A stretch of DNA of 38,598 nucleotides from CAYURP01 sp964447175 (GCA_964447175.1 CAYURP010000026.1:1-38598), one strand, 5' to 3'. Numbered from the stretch's first letter, positions 1-8,361 are shown. Translations and numbers: made by a program. The notes: generated by a model not told the origin, from the letters alone.

Positions 1-75
1 AACCGCACAGTCTCCTTGCACGATACCTGGGCCAAGATTGAGAAGGCTCAGGAAAAGGGAGGAATAAAATTATAG
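1..75 (+). CDS. C-terminal end of an unidentified protein (5' truncated)
   Basis: The window opens inside a reading frame that codes for 24 residues, ending ...KAQEKGGIKL, and stops at TAG 73-75. The frame is open from base 1 and the stop is followed within a few bases by a REP hairpin, which fits a real gene end. The fragment is charged and probably helical. It is too short to assign to a family. Confidence 0.45.
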   Translation, partial: NRTVSLHDTWAKIEKAQEKGGIKL

Positions 76-79
76 CTGA

Positions 80-106
80 GTAGGTCAGGTGCCTTGCGCA
101 CCTGAC
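80..106 (+). repeat. REP hairpin upstream of the RAYT gene
   Basis: GTAG (80-83) is followed by GTCAGGTGC, a 5-nt loop and GCACCTGAC, a perfect 9-bp stem. A GTAG tetranucleotide just 5' of a palindrome is the hallmark of REP sequences recognised by RAYT transposases. It is mirrored by an inverted copy downstream of the transposase gene. Confidence 0.75.
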
Positions 107-166
107 AATCAAGATTTTGAAGGGAGTTTGTTTTGCATCATCAACCGTTCACTTTCGCAGTGATCT

Positions 167-670
167 ATGTCCATTTTACGTCGTCACCAGCGTGATGGTG
201 ATCGCTATTTCATCACCAACGTGACATATAAGCGGAATCCTATCTTGGTAGAAAATATTGATTTGCTCTGGAAGGGATTTGATACGGTTAAAGAAAAATC
301 TATCTATGATTTAATGGCATGGGTTGTTCTACCTGACCATTTTCATATGGTCATCGATCCTAAAGGACAGGACATTTCAAACATTCTTCAGCGAATCAAA
401 ATGAGTTTTGGATCCCTGTTGCGAAAGCGAATGGATCTGTTCAGCGGAAGAGTGTGGCAAAACCGCTTCTGGGATCATATTATCAGAGATCAAAAAGACC
501 TGAATCGCCATATTGATTATATTCATTTCAATCCGGTCAAACATGGATACGTCAATTCACCGTATGACTGGCCACACTCGTCCATCCACAAATATTATGA
601 GGAGGGATTCTATTCCCGGGACTGGGGATCGAGGGAAGACATTGAGATTCAAGGAGAATTTGGAGAATAA
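167..670 (+). CDS. REP-associated tyrosine transposase (RAYT, Y1_Tnp family)
   Basis: The 167-residue protein belongs to the IS200/IS605-like Y1 transposase superfamily, which cuts and joins single-stranded DNA through a phosphotyrosine. The HUH metal site is H58-F-H60 in VLPDHFHMVI. The catalytic tyrosine is Y118 in HIDYIHFNPVKHGYV, the RAYT-typical motif. Length and motif spacing fit an intact single-domain RAYT. The gene stands alone between two inverted REP hairpins (80-106 and 679-705), so it probably mobilises these and the related palindromes elsewhere in the window. No strong ribosome binding site precedes the ATG at 167, so the exact start is uncertain. RAYTs are usually single-copy, chromosomally domesticated enzymes rather than active insertion sequences. 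Confidence 0.9.
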   Translation: MSILRRHQRDGDRYFITNVTYKRNPILVENIDLLWKGFDTVKEKSIYDLMAWVVLPDHFHMVIDPKGQDISNILQRIKMSFGSLLRKRMDLFSGRVWQNRFWDHIIRDQKDLNRHIDYIHFNPVKHGYVNSPYDWPHSSIHKYYEEGFYSRDWGSREDIEIQGEFGE

Positions 671-678
671 AAATGGAT

Positions 679-705
679 GTCAGGAGCACGGGGCTCCTGA
701 CCTAC
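679..705 (-). repeat. REP hairpin downstream of the RAYT gene (inverted)
   Basis: GTCAGGAGC, a 5-nt loop, GCTCCTGAC and then CTAC (702-705). Read on the minus strand this is GTAG followed by the palindrome, so it is inverted relative to the copy at 80-106. A near-identical copy lies at 5821-5847. Confidence 0.75.
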
Positions 706-718
706 GCAACTACACAAC

Positions 719-802
719 TGTCACTGGGAGCATAGCGAAGCAGTCCCTAATTACACATCACTGTGTGAGAATACTTCGTCACTTCGTTCCTCGCAATCAC
801 AT
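719..802. repeat. Dispersed intergenic repeat (short copy)
   Basis: This 84-bp non-coding stretch contains GAAGCAGTCCCTAATTACAC and a small palindrome ACACA...TGTGT. The same string recurs at 5583 onward inside a longer repeat. The end reads as a TTCGTCACTTCGTTCCTCGCAAT-type motif, which occurs inverted at 5672-5703. It is a shared dispersed element with no coding content. Confidence 0.6.
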
Positions 803-807
803 AGAAA

Positions 808-2208
808 TTAATATTTCTTTCCGAACTTCTCTCCCCCCAGAACCTTTTTGCTGAAATAATAGCCTAATTGGGTGACCATTTCAGTCACAGGCCTGGCTTT
901 AGGCTCCACTATCCTCCTTATGAGGAACAAACCTCCTATTCTTCCCAGTGCAGAAAGAAGGAACAGGATGTGAAAATTCACCAGGGTCTGTCCGAAAAGC
1001 TCCCATCTGAGACCTGAGAGGTGATTGGCAATTATTCCACCGGTGATCGCTGCTAAGAAAGTGAAAAGCCCGTTAACAAAGGAGGTGGAAGCCAGAAAAT
1101 AGGGCTTTCCTTGCTCTGGAGAGATCTGAAGAACTATGGTGAATATGGCTAAATTAAATCCCACCCAGAAAAGCCCTCCCATTATAGCATCCAGCCAGAG
1201 CAAGGAATAATTTCGGGGCGTGACGAAGAACCATAAATAAGGGATGAACATTATGAAGGCGATATTAAATCTCAAAACCGGTTTGCAGCCATATCGGTCG
1301 ATCATCTTGCCCCACAAAGGCTGGGAAATCAGACTGATGATACCGGCCAGAACCGAAAAAAGGGAGATTACGTAATAATCCAGATGTAGATTTTTTAGCA
1401 TGTGCGGCATCCAAAAGGGGGAAGCGATTCCTATGCTAAAAGACCACACGACAAAAAAGAGGATCAATCTCTGGTAATCTTTATGCCTGAACGGCGTCAG
1501 CATATCCTTGATGAATCCGCGCTGGCTTATGTACCGATGAAACGATGGCTCCGGCTGGAAAGAAAGTAAAAAGGCGGCAATAAAGGCTGCAATCACGCCT
1601 ACGGTGAAAACCAAGATAAAACCCAATACGGAGAGATTTGAAAAACCGGAAAAATCGAAGAACCTCAAATTGACTTGATCAGGCTTTAGATTTTTGCACC
1701 AGTCCAGAAGCTTTGCCCCACCGAAATAGACACCCATAATAACGATCTGCAGGATGTTGTTTCTGATCCCGAAATACCGACCGCGAATCTTTTGGGGTAC
1801 CAGATCTGCCATCCAGGAAAGCCAGGAGACGGTGGTCAGGTTATTAACGACTGCGCTTGAAGCTATTACTAACAGGAACAGAGAAATCTTATGAATTTTG
1901 CTGAAAGGCAGGAAGGGTATGAAAACTAAAAAAATCCAGATGCCCCGAAAAAAGACTGCACCGCTGAGAGTGAAGATCTTTCTGCGCTTGAGACCCTGAA
2001 CTAATAAAGCCCCCACAGGCTGAACCATCTGAGCCAGAAAAGGGAGAGCGGCTAAGAGCCCCAATTGGAAGTCATTTACTCCTAAAAGAAGAGCATATCC
2101 AATTAAAAAGGCACCCGAGGTCAGGGTCAGGTGCACGGTAGCGAAAGCTCCTTCCCACACGGAGATCTTTAAACCCGTCTTAATCTGTTTAGAAGTTAGC
2201 TCAGACAT
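808..2208 (-). CDS. Major facilitator superfamily transporter
   Basis: A 466-residue very hydrophobic protein with about twelve predicted membrane segments and the MFS-style loop VPQKIRGRYFGIRN between segments 4 and 5. The substrate cannot be read from the sequence. A second MFS protein at 26631-27890 has matching loops (TIPQHKRGSFFGIR; ISPEKDRP versus ISPEQGKP here), so the two are paralogues of one subfamily. The gene lies alone on the minus strand, with repeats on both sides. The ATG at 2208 has only a weak upstream purine stretch. Confidence 0.85.
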   Translation of the reverse strand: MSELTSKQIKTGLKISVWEGAFATVHLTLTSGAFLIGYALLLGVNDFQLGLLAALPFLAQMVQPVGALLVQGLKRRKIFTLSGAVFFRGIWIFLVFIPFLPFSKIHKISLFLLVIASSAVVNNLTTVSWLSWMADLVPQKIRGRYFGIRNNILQIVIMGVYFGGAKLLDWCKNLKPDQVNLRFFDFSGFSNLSVLGFILVFTVGVIAAFIAAFLLSFQPEPSFHRYISQRGFIKDMLTPFRHKDYQRLILFFVVWSFSIGIASPFWMPHMLKNLHLDYYVISLFSVLAGIISLISQPLWGKMIDRYGCKPVLRFNIAFIMFIPYLWFFVTPRNYSLLWLDAIMGGLFWVGFNLAIFTIVLQISPEQGKPYFLASTSFVNGLFTFLAAITGGIIANHLSGLRWELFGQTLVNFHILFLLSALGRIGGLFLIRRIVEPKARPVTEMVTQLGYYFSKKVLGGEKFGKKY

Positions 2209-2380
2209 ATGGTTTTGCTTTCACGATTGCCTTATTTACGGAGGAGAAAAGAAAAAAATTAAATATCTGAGATAGCAATGGGGATGGGATTCTTAAGGTG
2301 TTTAAAGAAATGAAGTGGTGCTTTTTATTTAAACCTTCACTTGACATTCAGGAGTAGGGGGCTTTTGACCTGCGACGCAA

Positions 2381-2434
2381 AACTCACCCCCTTAATCCCC
2401 CCCTCTTGTCAAGAGAGGGGCATAAGGGTGAGTT
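2381..2434. repeat. Long inverted repeat (AACTCACCC...GGGTGAGTT)
   Basis: The outer arms AACTCACCC and GGGTGAGTT, then CCTTA/TAAGG and CCCCTCTT/AAGAGGGG, form a long nested hairpin with a small loop. There is no T-tract, so it is not a simple terminator. It resembles dispersed palindromic repeats found in many environmental genomes. Confidence 0.7.
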
Positions 2435-2450
2435 CAAAACCTTTAAAAGT

Positions 2451-2477
2451 GTCAGGTGCACGTGTCTCCTGGCCTAC
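2451..2477 (-). repeat. Degenerate REP hairpin
   Basis: GTCAGG...CCTGGC followed by CTAC (2474-2477) resembles the REPs around the RAYT gene. The stem is imperfect, suggesting a decayed copy. Confidence 0.4.
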
Positions 2478-2592
2478 TATTATCTAATCCGTTGGTTTAC
2501 TTTCACTTCACCCGCAAACTGTTCAATTGTTGAGCAAATTTATATTAGAAAATTATTTGTCTAAAAATAGGTGGAAATGTGAAAAAAACCTA

Positions 2593-2620
2593 TTGACAAA
2601 TTTTTCCAATTGGGTATCAT
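2593..2620 (+). promoter_or_regulatory. Sigma-70-type promoter for the Ig-like secreted protein
   Basis: TTGACA (2593-2598), a 16-bp spacer and TATCAT (2615-2620) lie about 120 bp upstream of the ATG at 2739, which leaves an untranslated leader of roughly 110 nt. Confidence 0.6.
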
Positions 2621-2738
2621 TAAGTTAGGGGGGTAAGGGATTTACAGCAAAGGACTTGCTCCAGGGATTGGGCTTTGTGAGGAGTTAATGAAATAATGAG
2701 GAGGAAATAACCTTTAAACTTTATTCGTAGGAGTCACA

Positions 2739-5474
2739 ATGAGAAACAAAATATTGTTTTTGATTGCCGGATTGTGTTTAGTTCTATTACTATCCGGCTC
2801 AAGTTTGGGCGATTCTTTACTCAATGGATCTCCCAGTATCCAGCTTTCACCAGATGCCTCAGTTTTCATCTGCCCTGGAGATCCGGTCTGTTTTAACATT
2901 TTCGCCTCTGATCCTGATCCCCGAGATTCCATTACAGTGGAGATGATCTCTGGGACTGGAACCTATAGTCCAGTGAGTGACACTGCTCCCATTTCCGATA
3001 CCCATTGTTTCTACCCGGATGTATCGGGTCCGTATACATTTATATTCAAGGTAACCGATAAGGCAGGACTCTGGGATGAGGATACCACGACATTAACCGT
3101 TTACATAAACCAACCACCGGTAGTAACAGCTCCGGACACATTGAAGTTCAATCTCTGTGATACCACCACTTTGTGTTTTCGGATAATTGTCAATGATCCT
3201 GACGATTTGTTAATCGATCTGACGTATTACGTTACCCCTCCCGGTTATGTGAGCAGCTGCCAGTATGTGCCGGGCATCTGTTTCCCCGCTCATAATGATA
3301 CGACTTATAACTTCACCATAATCTTTACTGATAAATGTGGCAGTTCGGATACTGCCTATACCACGGTCATAATCAACATTAACGATCCTCCGGTGATCAC
3401 AGCTCCGGACACGGTAAAGTTTTCTATTGGTGACACTGCAACTGTTTGTTTTGATGTCACTTTAGATGATCCAAATGATAGTCTGGATGTGGGAGTTAAT
3501 CCTCCGGGTCAGTTCAACCTCTTAGATTCTTCTATTTGTTTCTTTGCGGATCGGGATACAACCTATGACTTTGAGATAATTGTCACTGATAGCTGCGGGA
3601 AAAAAGATACCGCTTATACTGTAGCAATAGTTACCTCAGATAGCCCTCCAGAGGTCACGGCTCCGGACACTGTTAAATATACCCTGTGTGATACTGCCAC
3701 CTTCTGCTTTGATATAACTATATTTGATGCTGATGGTTTGGTAACCGATGTTGAGGTCAATTCTCCGGGTGTGTATAATTCCCTGGATACCTCTATCTGT
3801 TTTTATGCGGATCGGGATACAACTTATGACTTCATCATAATTGTAACCGATACCCAGGGACTCAAAGATACAGCTTATACAAAAGCCATAGTGGACCTCA
3901 ATGGCCCACCGGAGATTACATTTCCTGCTGATTTGGATACCTTTCTATGTGAAGCGGAAAACCTGTGCTTTATGATTGAAGCCACCGATCCTGATCCCGG
4001 TGATACCATAATCCTGGAAAAAATAGAGGGACCGGGTGATTTTGTTCCAGATACCGGAATTTCACCTCTATCCGATCAACTCTGTTTTCTGCCGGAGGAT
4101 CTAGATTCCACTTACAGGTTCATCTTTCGGGTGACCAATCACTGCGATGCATTTGACCAGGATACCTTCTATGCGGTGGTGGATTTGAATGCCCCCCCCG
4201 AAGTCACGGTTCCACCTGACACCACAATTTCCCTGGTTGAGCCTGAGACTCTGTGTTTTGAAATCGAAGTGTTCGATCCTGAAAACCTGGTAGATGTTGA
4301 GGTAAACTCACCCTGGTATTTTGACTCGGAGGATACTTCCATCTGCTTGTATTTCACAAGCCAGATGACCTATTGCTGCACTGTAATTGCCACGGATTCC
4401 TGTGAGGAAGCCGATACGGCTGTTTTCTGCGCCACCGCAGTTTTTAACGATCCTCCCACTGTGGAAGTGCTCTCACCTCCTTCCGGAGATACCTTGTCCT
4501 ACCTGCCCACGTTGAGCATTCACTTTAATGACGATGTGGGACTTAACCGGGGTTTTTATCAGATCGACTCCTGCACAGGGGACTGGATAGAATTTTGGTC
4601 TTACAATTCTAACAGTTCGGATACCACCATCGATTGGACTGTGCCGAGCGTGTCGGAGGGTACACACAAAATTTACTTCAAGGTCACCGATGACGGAGGG
4701 TTAGTCAACATCGACACCTGCTCCTATTTCTGTAGCTTCACCCTCCGGATTCCCTTGGTTTCTTTTGTCCCAGATATATTGTTAACCTTGTGTAATAATG
4801 AATATGTCCTGTGGATTCATTTCGACGAAAAAGTGGTGGACTTAGATTCGGCTTTCTTCAAGATTGCCTATGAGAGCAAATACATAACTGCAAATACTGT
4901 ATCCATGGGACCGGCGCTTTCTCCGGGAGCTAACTTTGAGGTGGCTCGGACGATTTATTCGGATTCGATAATAATTTGCCTGGGAGTTAAAAGCGGCAGT
5001 TTCGATGGACCAGGTAATATCTTAGGCGTATATTTAATCCCTGGCAGCCAGGAGGTCTTGACTCAATTCAGCATCGCACGTTGCACACTGCTTGATTCCG
5101 AGGGGCACGAGATAATCCATCAGACACAAGGAGCCACAATTGATAACAGCTGCGTGGTAGATGTTGAAGAAGGAGACCAAGAAAACCTGATTCCATCTTC
5201 TTACGGACTGGGACAGAATTACCCCAATCCTTATAACCTGGAAACCCAGATAGGTTATCAACTGCCTCAGGCTGGTAAAGTAACCCTGACCATATATAAT
5301 GTAAGGGGTCAATTAGTCCGCACCCTGATTAACGAGCAGAAGCCGGCTGGTTATCACAGCGTGGTCTGGGATGGTAGAACCGATAATGGAATGCAGGTCT
5401 CCAGCGGAATTTACTTCTATAAGATACAGGCAGGCAAATTCACACAGACCAGGAAAATGGTCTTGCTGAAATAA
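2739..5474 (+). CDS. Secreted Ig-like repeat protein with C-terminal sorting domain
   Basis: A 911-residue exported protein. Residues 1-24 form a classical signal peptide (MRNKILFLIAGLCLVLLL...). Several 85-90 residue Ig/cadherin-like repeats follow. Three begin with TAPDT near residues 130, 221 and 307, and carry recurring Cys residues (LCDT..LCF, CF.AD.DTTYDF). Residues about 660-810 look like a cohesin/dockerin-associated beta domain. From N827 (NYPNPYN...GYQLP...SSGIYFYKI...KMVLLK) there is a FlgD-like/type IX secretion sorting domain of the kind anchored or secreted in FCB bacteria. It is probably a surface adhesin or structural protein. Its specific ligand is unknown. It has its own promoter upstream and stands alone. 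Confidence 0.8.
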   Translation: MRNKILFLIAGLCLVLLLSGSSLGDSLLNGSPSIQLSPDASVFICPGDPVCFNIFASDPDPRDSITVEMISGTGTYSPVSDTAPISDTHCFYPDVSGPYTFIFKVTDKAGLWDEDTTTLTVYINQPPVVTAPDTLKFNLCDTTTLCFRIIVNDPDDLLIDLTYYVTPPGYVSSCQYVPGICFPAHNDTTYNFTIIFTDKCGSSDTAYTTVIININDPPVITAPDTVKFSIGDTATVCFDVTLDDPNDSLDVGVNPPGQFNLLDSSICFFADRDTTYDFEIIVTDSCGKKDTAYTVAIVTSDSPPEVTAPDTVKYTLCDTATFCFDITIFDADGLVTDVEVNSPGVYNSLDTSICFYADRDTTYDFIIIVTDTQGLKDTAYTKAIVDLNGPPEITFPADLDTFLCEAENLCFMIEATDPDPGDTIILEKIEGPGDFVPDTGISPLSDQLCFLPEDLDSTYRFIFRVTNHCDAFDQDTFYAVVDLNAPPEVTVPPDTTISLVEPETLCFEIEVFDPENLVDVEVNSPWYFDSEDTSICLYFTSQMTYCCTVIATDSCEEADTAVFCATAVFNDPPTVEVLSPPSGDTLSYLPTLSIHFNDDVGLNRGFYQIDSCTGDWIEFWSYNSNSSDTTIDWTVPSVSEGTHKIYFKVTDDGGLVNIDTCSYFCSFTLRIPLVSFVPDILLTLCNNEYVLWIHFDEKVVDLDSAFFKIAYESKYITANTVSMGPALSPGANFEVARTIYSDSIIICLGVKSGSFDGPGNILGVYLIPGSQEVLTQFSIARCTLLDSEGHEIIHQTQGATIDNSCVVDVEEGDQENLIPSSYGLGQNYPNPYNLETQIGYQLPQAGKVTLTIYNVRGQLVRTLINEQKPAGYHSVVWDGRTDNGMQVSSGIYFYKIQAGKFTQTRKMVLLK

Positions 5475-5484
5475 ATGGGACTGA

Positions 5485-5511
5485 GTAGGTCAGGTGACTA
5501 AGGCACCTGAC
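5485..5511 (+). repeat. REP hairpin
   Basis: GTAG (5485-5488) followed by GTCAGGTG...CACCTGAC, almost the same as the copy at 80-106. It lies 11 bp after the stop codon of the Ig-like protein gene. Confidence 0.7.
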
Positions 5512-5551
5512 TGAATAAATAGAGTATTATAAGAGCAATCTATCCTTAGAT

Positions 5552-5740
5552 TGTCATTGCGAGTCCCGATGACATCGGGACGAAGCAGTCCCTAATTACA
5601 CAGCACTGTGTGAGATTGTTTCGTCGTCCCCCACCTAAGGCGGGGACTCCTCACAATGACAGCTTTATTTAGTCATTGCGAGGAACGAAGTGACGAAGCA
5701 ATCCCAAGATATTAACACACCCTTTGGGCTCGCGATGACA
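5552..5740. repeat. Dispersed intergenic repeat (long copy)
   Basis: The stretch alternates motifs such as TGTCATTGCGAG, GAAGCAGTCCCTAATTACAC, a TGTGTGAGAT hairpin arm, and GAGGAACGAAGTGACGAAGC. Parts match 719-802. The element looks like two or three nested inverted copies of the same module (GTCATTGCGAG...GCAATC). Confidence 0.6.
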
Positions 5741-5790
5741 TAAGACAAAAATAATTACTACAAAAATTTCAGAAAATAGCGATGTCTCTT

Positions 5791-5816
5791 GCTTTGGGAA
5801 TTCCTATTCCCGAAGT
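5791..5816. repeat. Palindrome GGGAAT-TCCT-ATTCCC
   Basis: Stem GGGAAT/ATTCCC with loop TCCT, followed by GAAGTATC. The same core with a longer perfect stem recurs at 6508-6533. Confidence 0.6.
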
Positions 5817-5820
5817 ATCA

Positions 5821-5847
5821 GTCAGGAGCACGGGGCTCCTGACCTAC
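5821..5847 (-). repeat. REP hairpin (inverted)
   Basis: GTCAGGAGC...GCTCCTGAC followed by CTAC (5844-5847), identical in the stem to the REP at 679-705. With 5485-5511 it makes an inverted pair around the long repeat, echoing the arrangement around the RAYT gene. Confidence 0.7.
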
Positions 5848-5878
5848 ACAACTATTCCCAAAGGATGAGGGTAAATCT

Positions 5879-6370
5879 TTAAAATGACCAGTTGACAATG
5901 GGGAAGACCGGGAATTGTCCTCCCTGCTTTATGATGTTTACCAGCCCGATCTGCAACCCCTTCATGGTCTTCGCATAATTCACAAAGCCGAACTGGACTC
6001 CACTCATTTCATTAGTGTAATTGACAAATCCCCACTGGAGTCCCTCGCATCTGCCCTGGGTGACGTTTACCCCACCGTGCTGCCAGCCCATGAAGTCGGA
6101 ATCAACGACGTTGACCAGTCCATGCTGTAGACCAATAAATGAGCCAGTGGTAACGTGATTGACCAATCCTATATCCAAGCCGGTTACCGAGACGTTTCGG
6201 CCATAAAGCAGATTTAACCGAAGGCCGGCAATAGTATCGCTTTCCGGGAAGATCTGAATGGGCGTAACCAGGGATAGCTGAATGGGACGAGACTGTGCCC
6301 AGACTGTCGATGAGATCGAAACGGAAACTAAGATGCAAAGCACAAGAAGTATAAAACTCTTCTTTGACAT
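5879..6370 (-). CDS. Small exported repeat protein (LA_2272-like surface repeat family)
   Basis: A 163-residue protein with a signal peptide (residues 1-25, ending in VWAQ). The rest is built from about 20-residue units of the form G(L/V)Q.G.VN: GLDIGLVNHV, GLQHGLVNVV, GWQHGGVNVT, GLQWGFVNYT, GVQFGFVNYA, GLQIGLVNII. This pattern matches the surface-repeat proteins described in Leptospira and many environmental genomes and suggests a beta-strand repeat on the cell surface or in the periplasm. Function is unknown. The ribosome binding site AAAGGAG sits 8 nt upstream of the ATG. It lies downstream of gltX on the same strand, with a palindromic spacer between them. Confidence 0.7.
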   Translation of the reverse strand: MSKKSFILLVLCILVSVSISSTVWAQSRPIQLSLVTPIQIFPESDTIAGLRLNLLYGRNVSVTGLDIGLVNHVTTGSFIGLQHGLVNVVDSDFMGWQHGGVNVTQGRCEGLQWGFVNYTNEMSGVQFGFVNYAKTMKGLQIGLVNIIKQGGQFPVFPIVNWSF

Positions 6371-6507
6371 TGCTTACTCCTTTTTAAAAAGAGTTAACCT
6401 GAATGTGTCATTCGCAAAAAAATTATAATTCAATGCTAATTACCTTTGATGCATCAGCATTAGTCTCAAGATCCCGCCTTTGGCGGGGTAAATGCCGATG
6501 CTGATTA

Positions 6508-6533
6508 GCTTCGGGAATTCCTATTCCCGAAGC
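6508..6533. repeat. Perfect 11-bp palindrome downstream of gltX
   Basis: GCTTCGGGAAT, loop TCCT, ATTCCCGAAGC. It ends 15 bp after the gltX stop (read on the minus strand) but has no T-tract. The core is shared with 5791-5816, so it is a dispersed repeat that may still affect transcript ends. Confidence 0.65.
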
Positions 6534-6548
6534 ATCACGAGTTCAGTT

Positions 6549-7994
6549 TCAATTAAATTTTGCTTGAATATGCTTGGATGCTTTTTTGATTCTTTTTATC
6601 ACCTCCTCTTTTCCTAAAACCTCCAATAAATCGAAAAGTGGCGGCCCGGCTGTGGTTCCAGTTACTGCCAGACGTACTGTATGTATCAATGCTGCTGGCT
6701 TTATCTGCATTTCTATTGTCAGGTTACGTAATGTCTCCTCTATTGTTTCTTTTTTGAAGTTATCAATTTTTGAAAGGCGGTCGACAAAAGCATTTAGTCT
6801 ATCTTTTGCTTCAGCAGAGTTGAAATGTTTTTTTTCAGCTTTGGGCTCATATTGATAATCAAACTTGAAGAAATACTTTCCTTTTCCAGGAAATTCTTTT
6901 AAGGTCTTGCATCTTTCCTTGAACAGGGGGATAAATTTCAAAAGGCAACCTCTTTTTTCTTTCGCTGATTCTTTTGTAATCAAATTCTCTTTGACAAGAA
7001 AGGGGATAACCAAATCCAATAGCTTCTCATTATCAGATGCCCGGATATATTCGCCGTTCATCCATTCAAGTTTTTCAGGATCGAAAATGGGATTTGAAGG
7101 GTTTACTGCTTCGAGGGTGAAAAGCTCAATCATCTGATCTTTAGACAGGATCTCGCGGTCGTCCTTGGGTGACCAGCCTAAAAGCGCTAAGTAATTCACA
7201 AAAGCCTCCTGCAAAAATCCCTGTTCCTTATACTCCATCACAGAAACTGCACCATGTCTTTTTGAAATTTTGGCTTTATCTTTCCCCAAAATCAATGGAA
7301 TGTGAGCAAATCTGGGAGGAGTCAAGCCTAAAGCCTGATAGATCAAGACCTGTTTGAAAGTATTGGCTAAATGATCATTTCCCCGAATAACAAGAGATAT
7401 TTTCATATCAACGTCATCCACCACACAGGCGAAATTATAAGTAGGGGTGCCATCTGACCTGAGGATAATCAGATCATCCAGTTCCTGGTTTTCCTTTTTG
7501 AGTGCACCATACACGATATCAGAGAAGACAGTAGCACCGTCAGGCACTAATAGCCTTATAGCCTTGGGTATGTTATTTTTTATCTTTTCCTCTTTTTCAG
7601 TATCTGAAAGCTTTAAACACGTGCGGTCATATTTCGGGTTAAGTTTATCCGCAAGGGCTTTTTTTCTTTTTTCCTCCAGTTCCTGAGGTGAGCAGAAGCA
7701 GTAGTATCCTTTATTGGATTCCAGAAGCTGGTGGGCATATTCCTGATATAACTCGGTTCTCTTAGATTGATAGTAAGGACCCTCGTCCCAGTTTAGGCCC
7801 AGCCATTTAATGCTATCCAGAATAGCATCGATCATCTCCTGGCTGGAGCGGGAGGGATCAGTATCCTCGATTCTTAAGATAAATTTACCCTTATTATGTC
7901 TGGCAAAAAGCCAGTTATAGACAGTAGTTCTGGCAGTGCCCACGTGCAGAAAACCGGATGGGCTGGGCGCCATTCTAACTCTGATTTCATTCAT
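6549..7994 (-). CDS. gltX: Glutamate--tRNA ligase
   Basis: A 481-residue class I aminoacyl-tRNA synthetase that charges tRNA-Glu (or tRNA-Gln in organisms lacking GlnRS). The HIGH-type motif is H17-V-G-T in APSPSGFLHVGTART and the KMSKS-type motif is K242-I-S-K-R. A zinc-knuckle pattern C-x-C...Y-x-x-x-C (YCFCS...YDRTC) is present, as in bacterial GluRS. Length is normal and no motif is missing. The start at 7994 overlaps the end of the upstream membrane-protein gene by 8 nt, so the two are likely co-transcribed and translationally coupled. Confidence 0.96.
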   Translation of the reverse strand: MNEIRVRMAPSPSGFLHVGTARTTVYNWLFARHNKGKFILRIEDTDPSRSSQEMIDAILDSIKWLGLNWDEGPYYQSKRTELYQEYAHQLLESNKGYYCFCSPQELEEKRKKALADKLNPKYDRTCLKLSDTEKEEKIKNNIPKAIRLLVPDGATVFSDIVYGALKKENQELDDLIILRSDGTPTYNFACVVDDVDMKISLVIRGNDHLANTFKQVLIYQALGLTPPRFAHIPLILGKDKAKISKRHGAVSVMEYKEQGFLQEAFVNYLALLGWSPKDDREILSKDQMIELFTLEAVNPSNPIFDPEKLEWMNGEYIRASDNEKLLDLVIPFLVKENLITKESAKEKRGCLLKFIPLFKERCKTLKEFPGKGKYFFKFDYQYEPKAEKKHFNSAEAKDRLNAFVDRLSKIDNFKKETIEETLRNLTIEMQIKPAALIHTVRLAVTGTTAGPPLFDLLEVLGKEEVIKRIKKASKHIQAKFN

Positions 7995-8361
7995 ATTGAG
8001 GGCTCGGTGGTTTTTCCTCAGGAGGGCCGAAAGTTAAGCCCTTCTCGCCCTCCAGGTTAACCATAATTCCTCCAACCCATCTGGCGCAGATGTTATAAAG
8101 CCAGACCGTAATAGCAGTGGCAATAGCTCCCATCACAGCGTAAAAGATAGCCATAAAAAATGCAATAAAAATTCCCAGAGCGCCACTGAAAAAGCCTCTT
8201 AAAGGTTCGATCTCAGTGCCAGCCAGAGGACCCATTATGCTTCCGATAAAGCCAATTAAAAGGGCATAGAAAATCCCGATAATAAGTCCCAGGATCCCAG
8301 AAAGAATAAACCCCACCTTAACGCAGGACCAGACGTCCAATCTTTTAATCTCCAGGGTCAT
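7987..8361 (-). CDS. Small membrane protein, DUF3566-like
   Basis: A 124-residue protein with two long hydrophobic segments (about residues 16-45 and 62-88) and a proline-rich tail. The N-terminus, L-D-V-W-S-C-V-K-V with the following LSGILGLIIG, resembles the DUF3566 transmembrane family. The role is unknown. GGGAGAG lies 6 nt upstream of the ATG. Its end overlaps the start of gltX by 8 nt, so it is the first gene of a two-gene unit. Confidence 0.7.
   Translation of the reverse strand: MTLEIKRLDVWSCVKVGFILSGILGLIIGIFYALLIGFIGSIMGPLAGTEIEPLRGFFSGALGIFIAFFMAIFYAVMGAIATAITVWLYNICARWVGGIMVNLEGEKGLTFGPPEEKPPSPQYE

Larger units (their letters stand above)
2209..2738. other. Intergenic region with repeat hairpins and a promoter
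   Basis: No gene is supported in this 530-bp divergent spacer. It holds a long inverted repeat (2381-2434), a degenerate REP (2451-2477) and a promoter for the downstream secreted protein (2593-2620). The remainder is AT-rich without recognisable structure. Confidence 0.6.
5475..5878. other. Repeat-filled intergenic region
   Basis: About 400 bp without a supported gene, lying between the convergent ends of the Ig-like protein gene and the small exported repeat protein gene. It consists almost entirely of two REP hairpins (5485-5511, 5821-5847), a long dispersed repeat (5552-5740) and another palindrome (5791-5816). Confidence 0.6.

Noticed and set aside
513..854. ORF overlapping the RAYT gene end
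   Set aside because: It is a frame shadow of the RAYT gene followed by repeat sequence.
5034..5312. Minus-strand ORF inside the Ig-like protein gene
   Set aside because: It is antisense to a clearly coding region with a recognisable sorting domain; no independent support.
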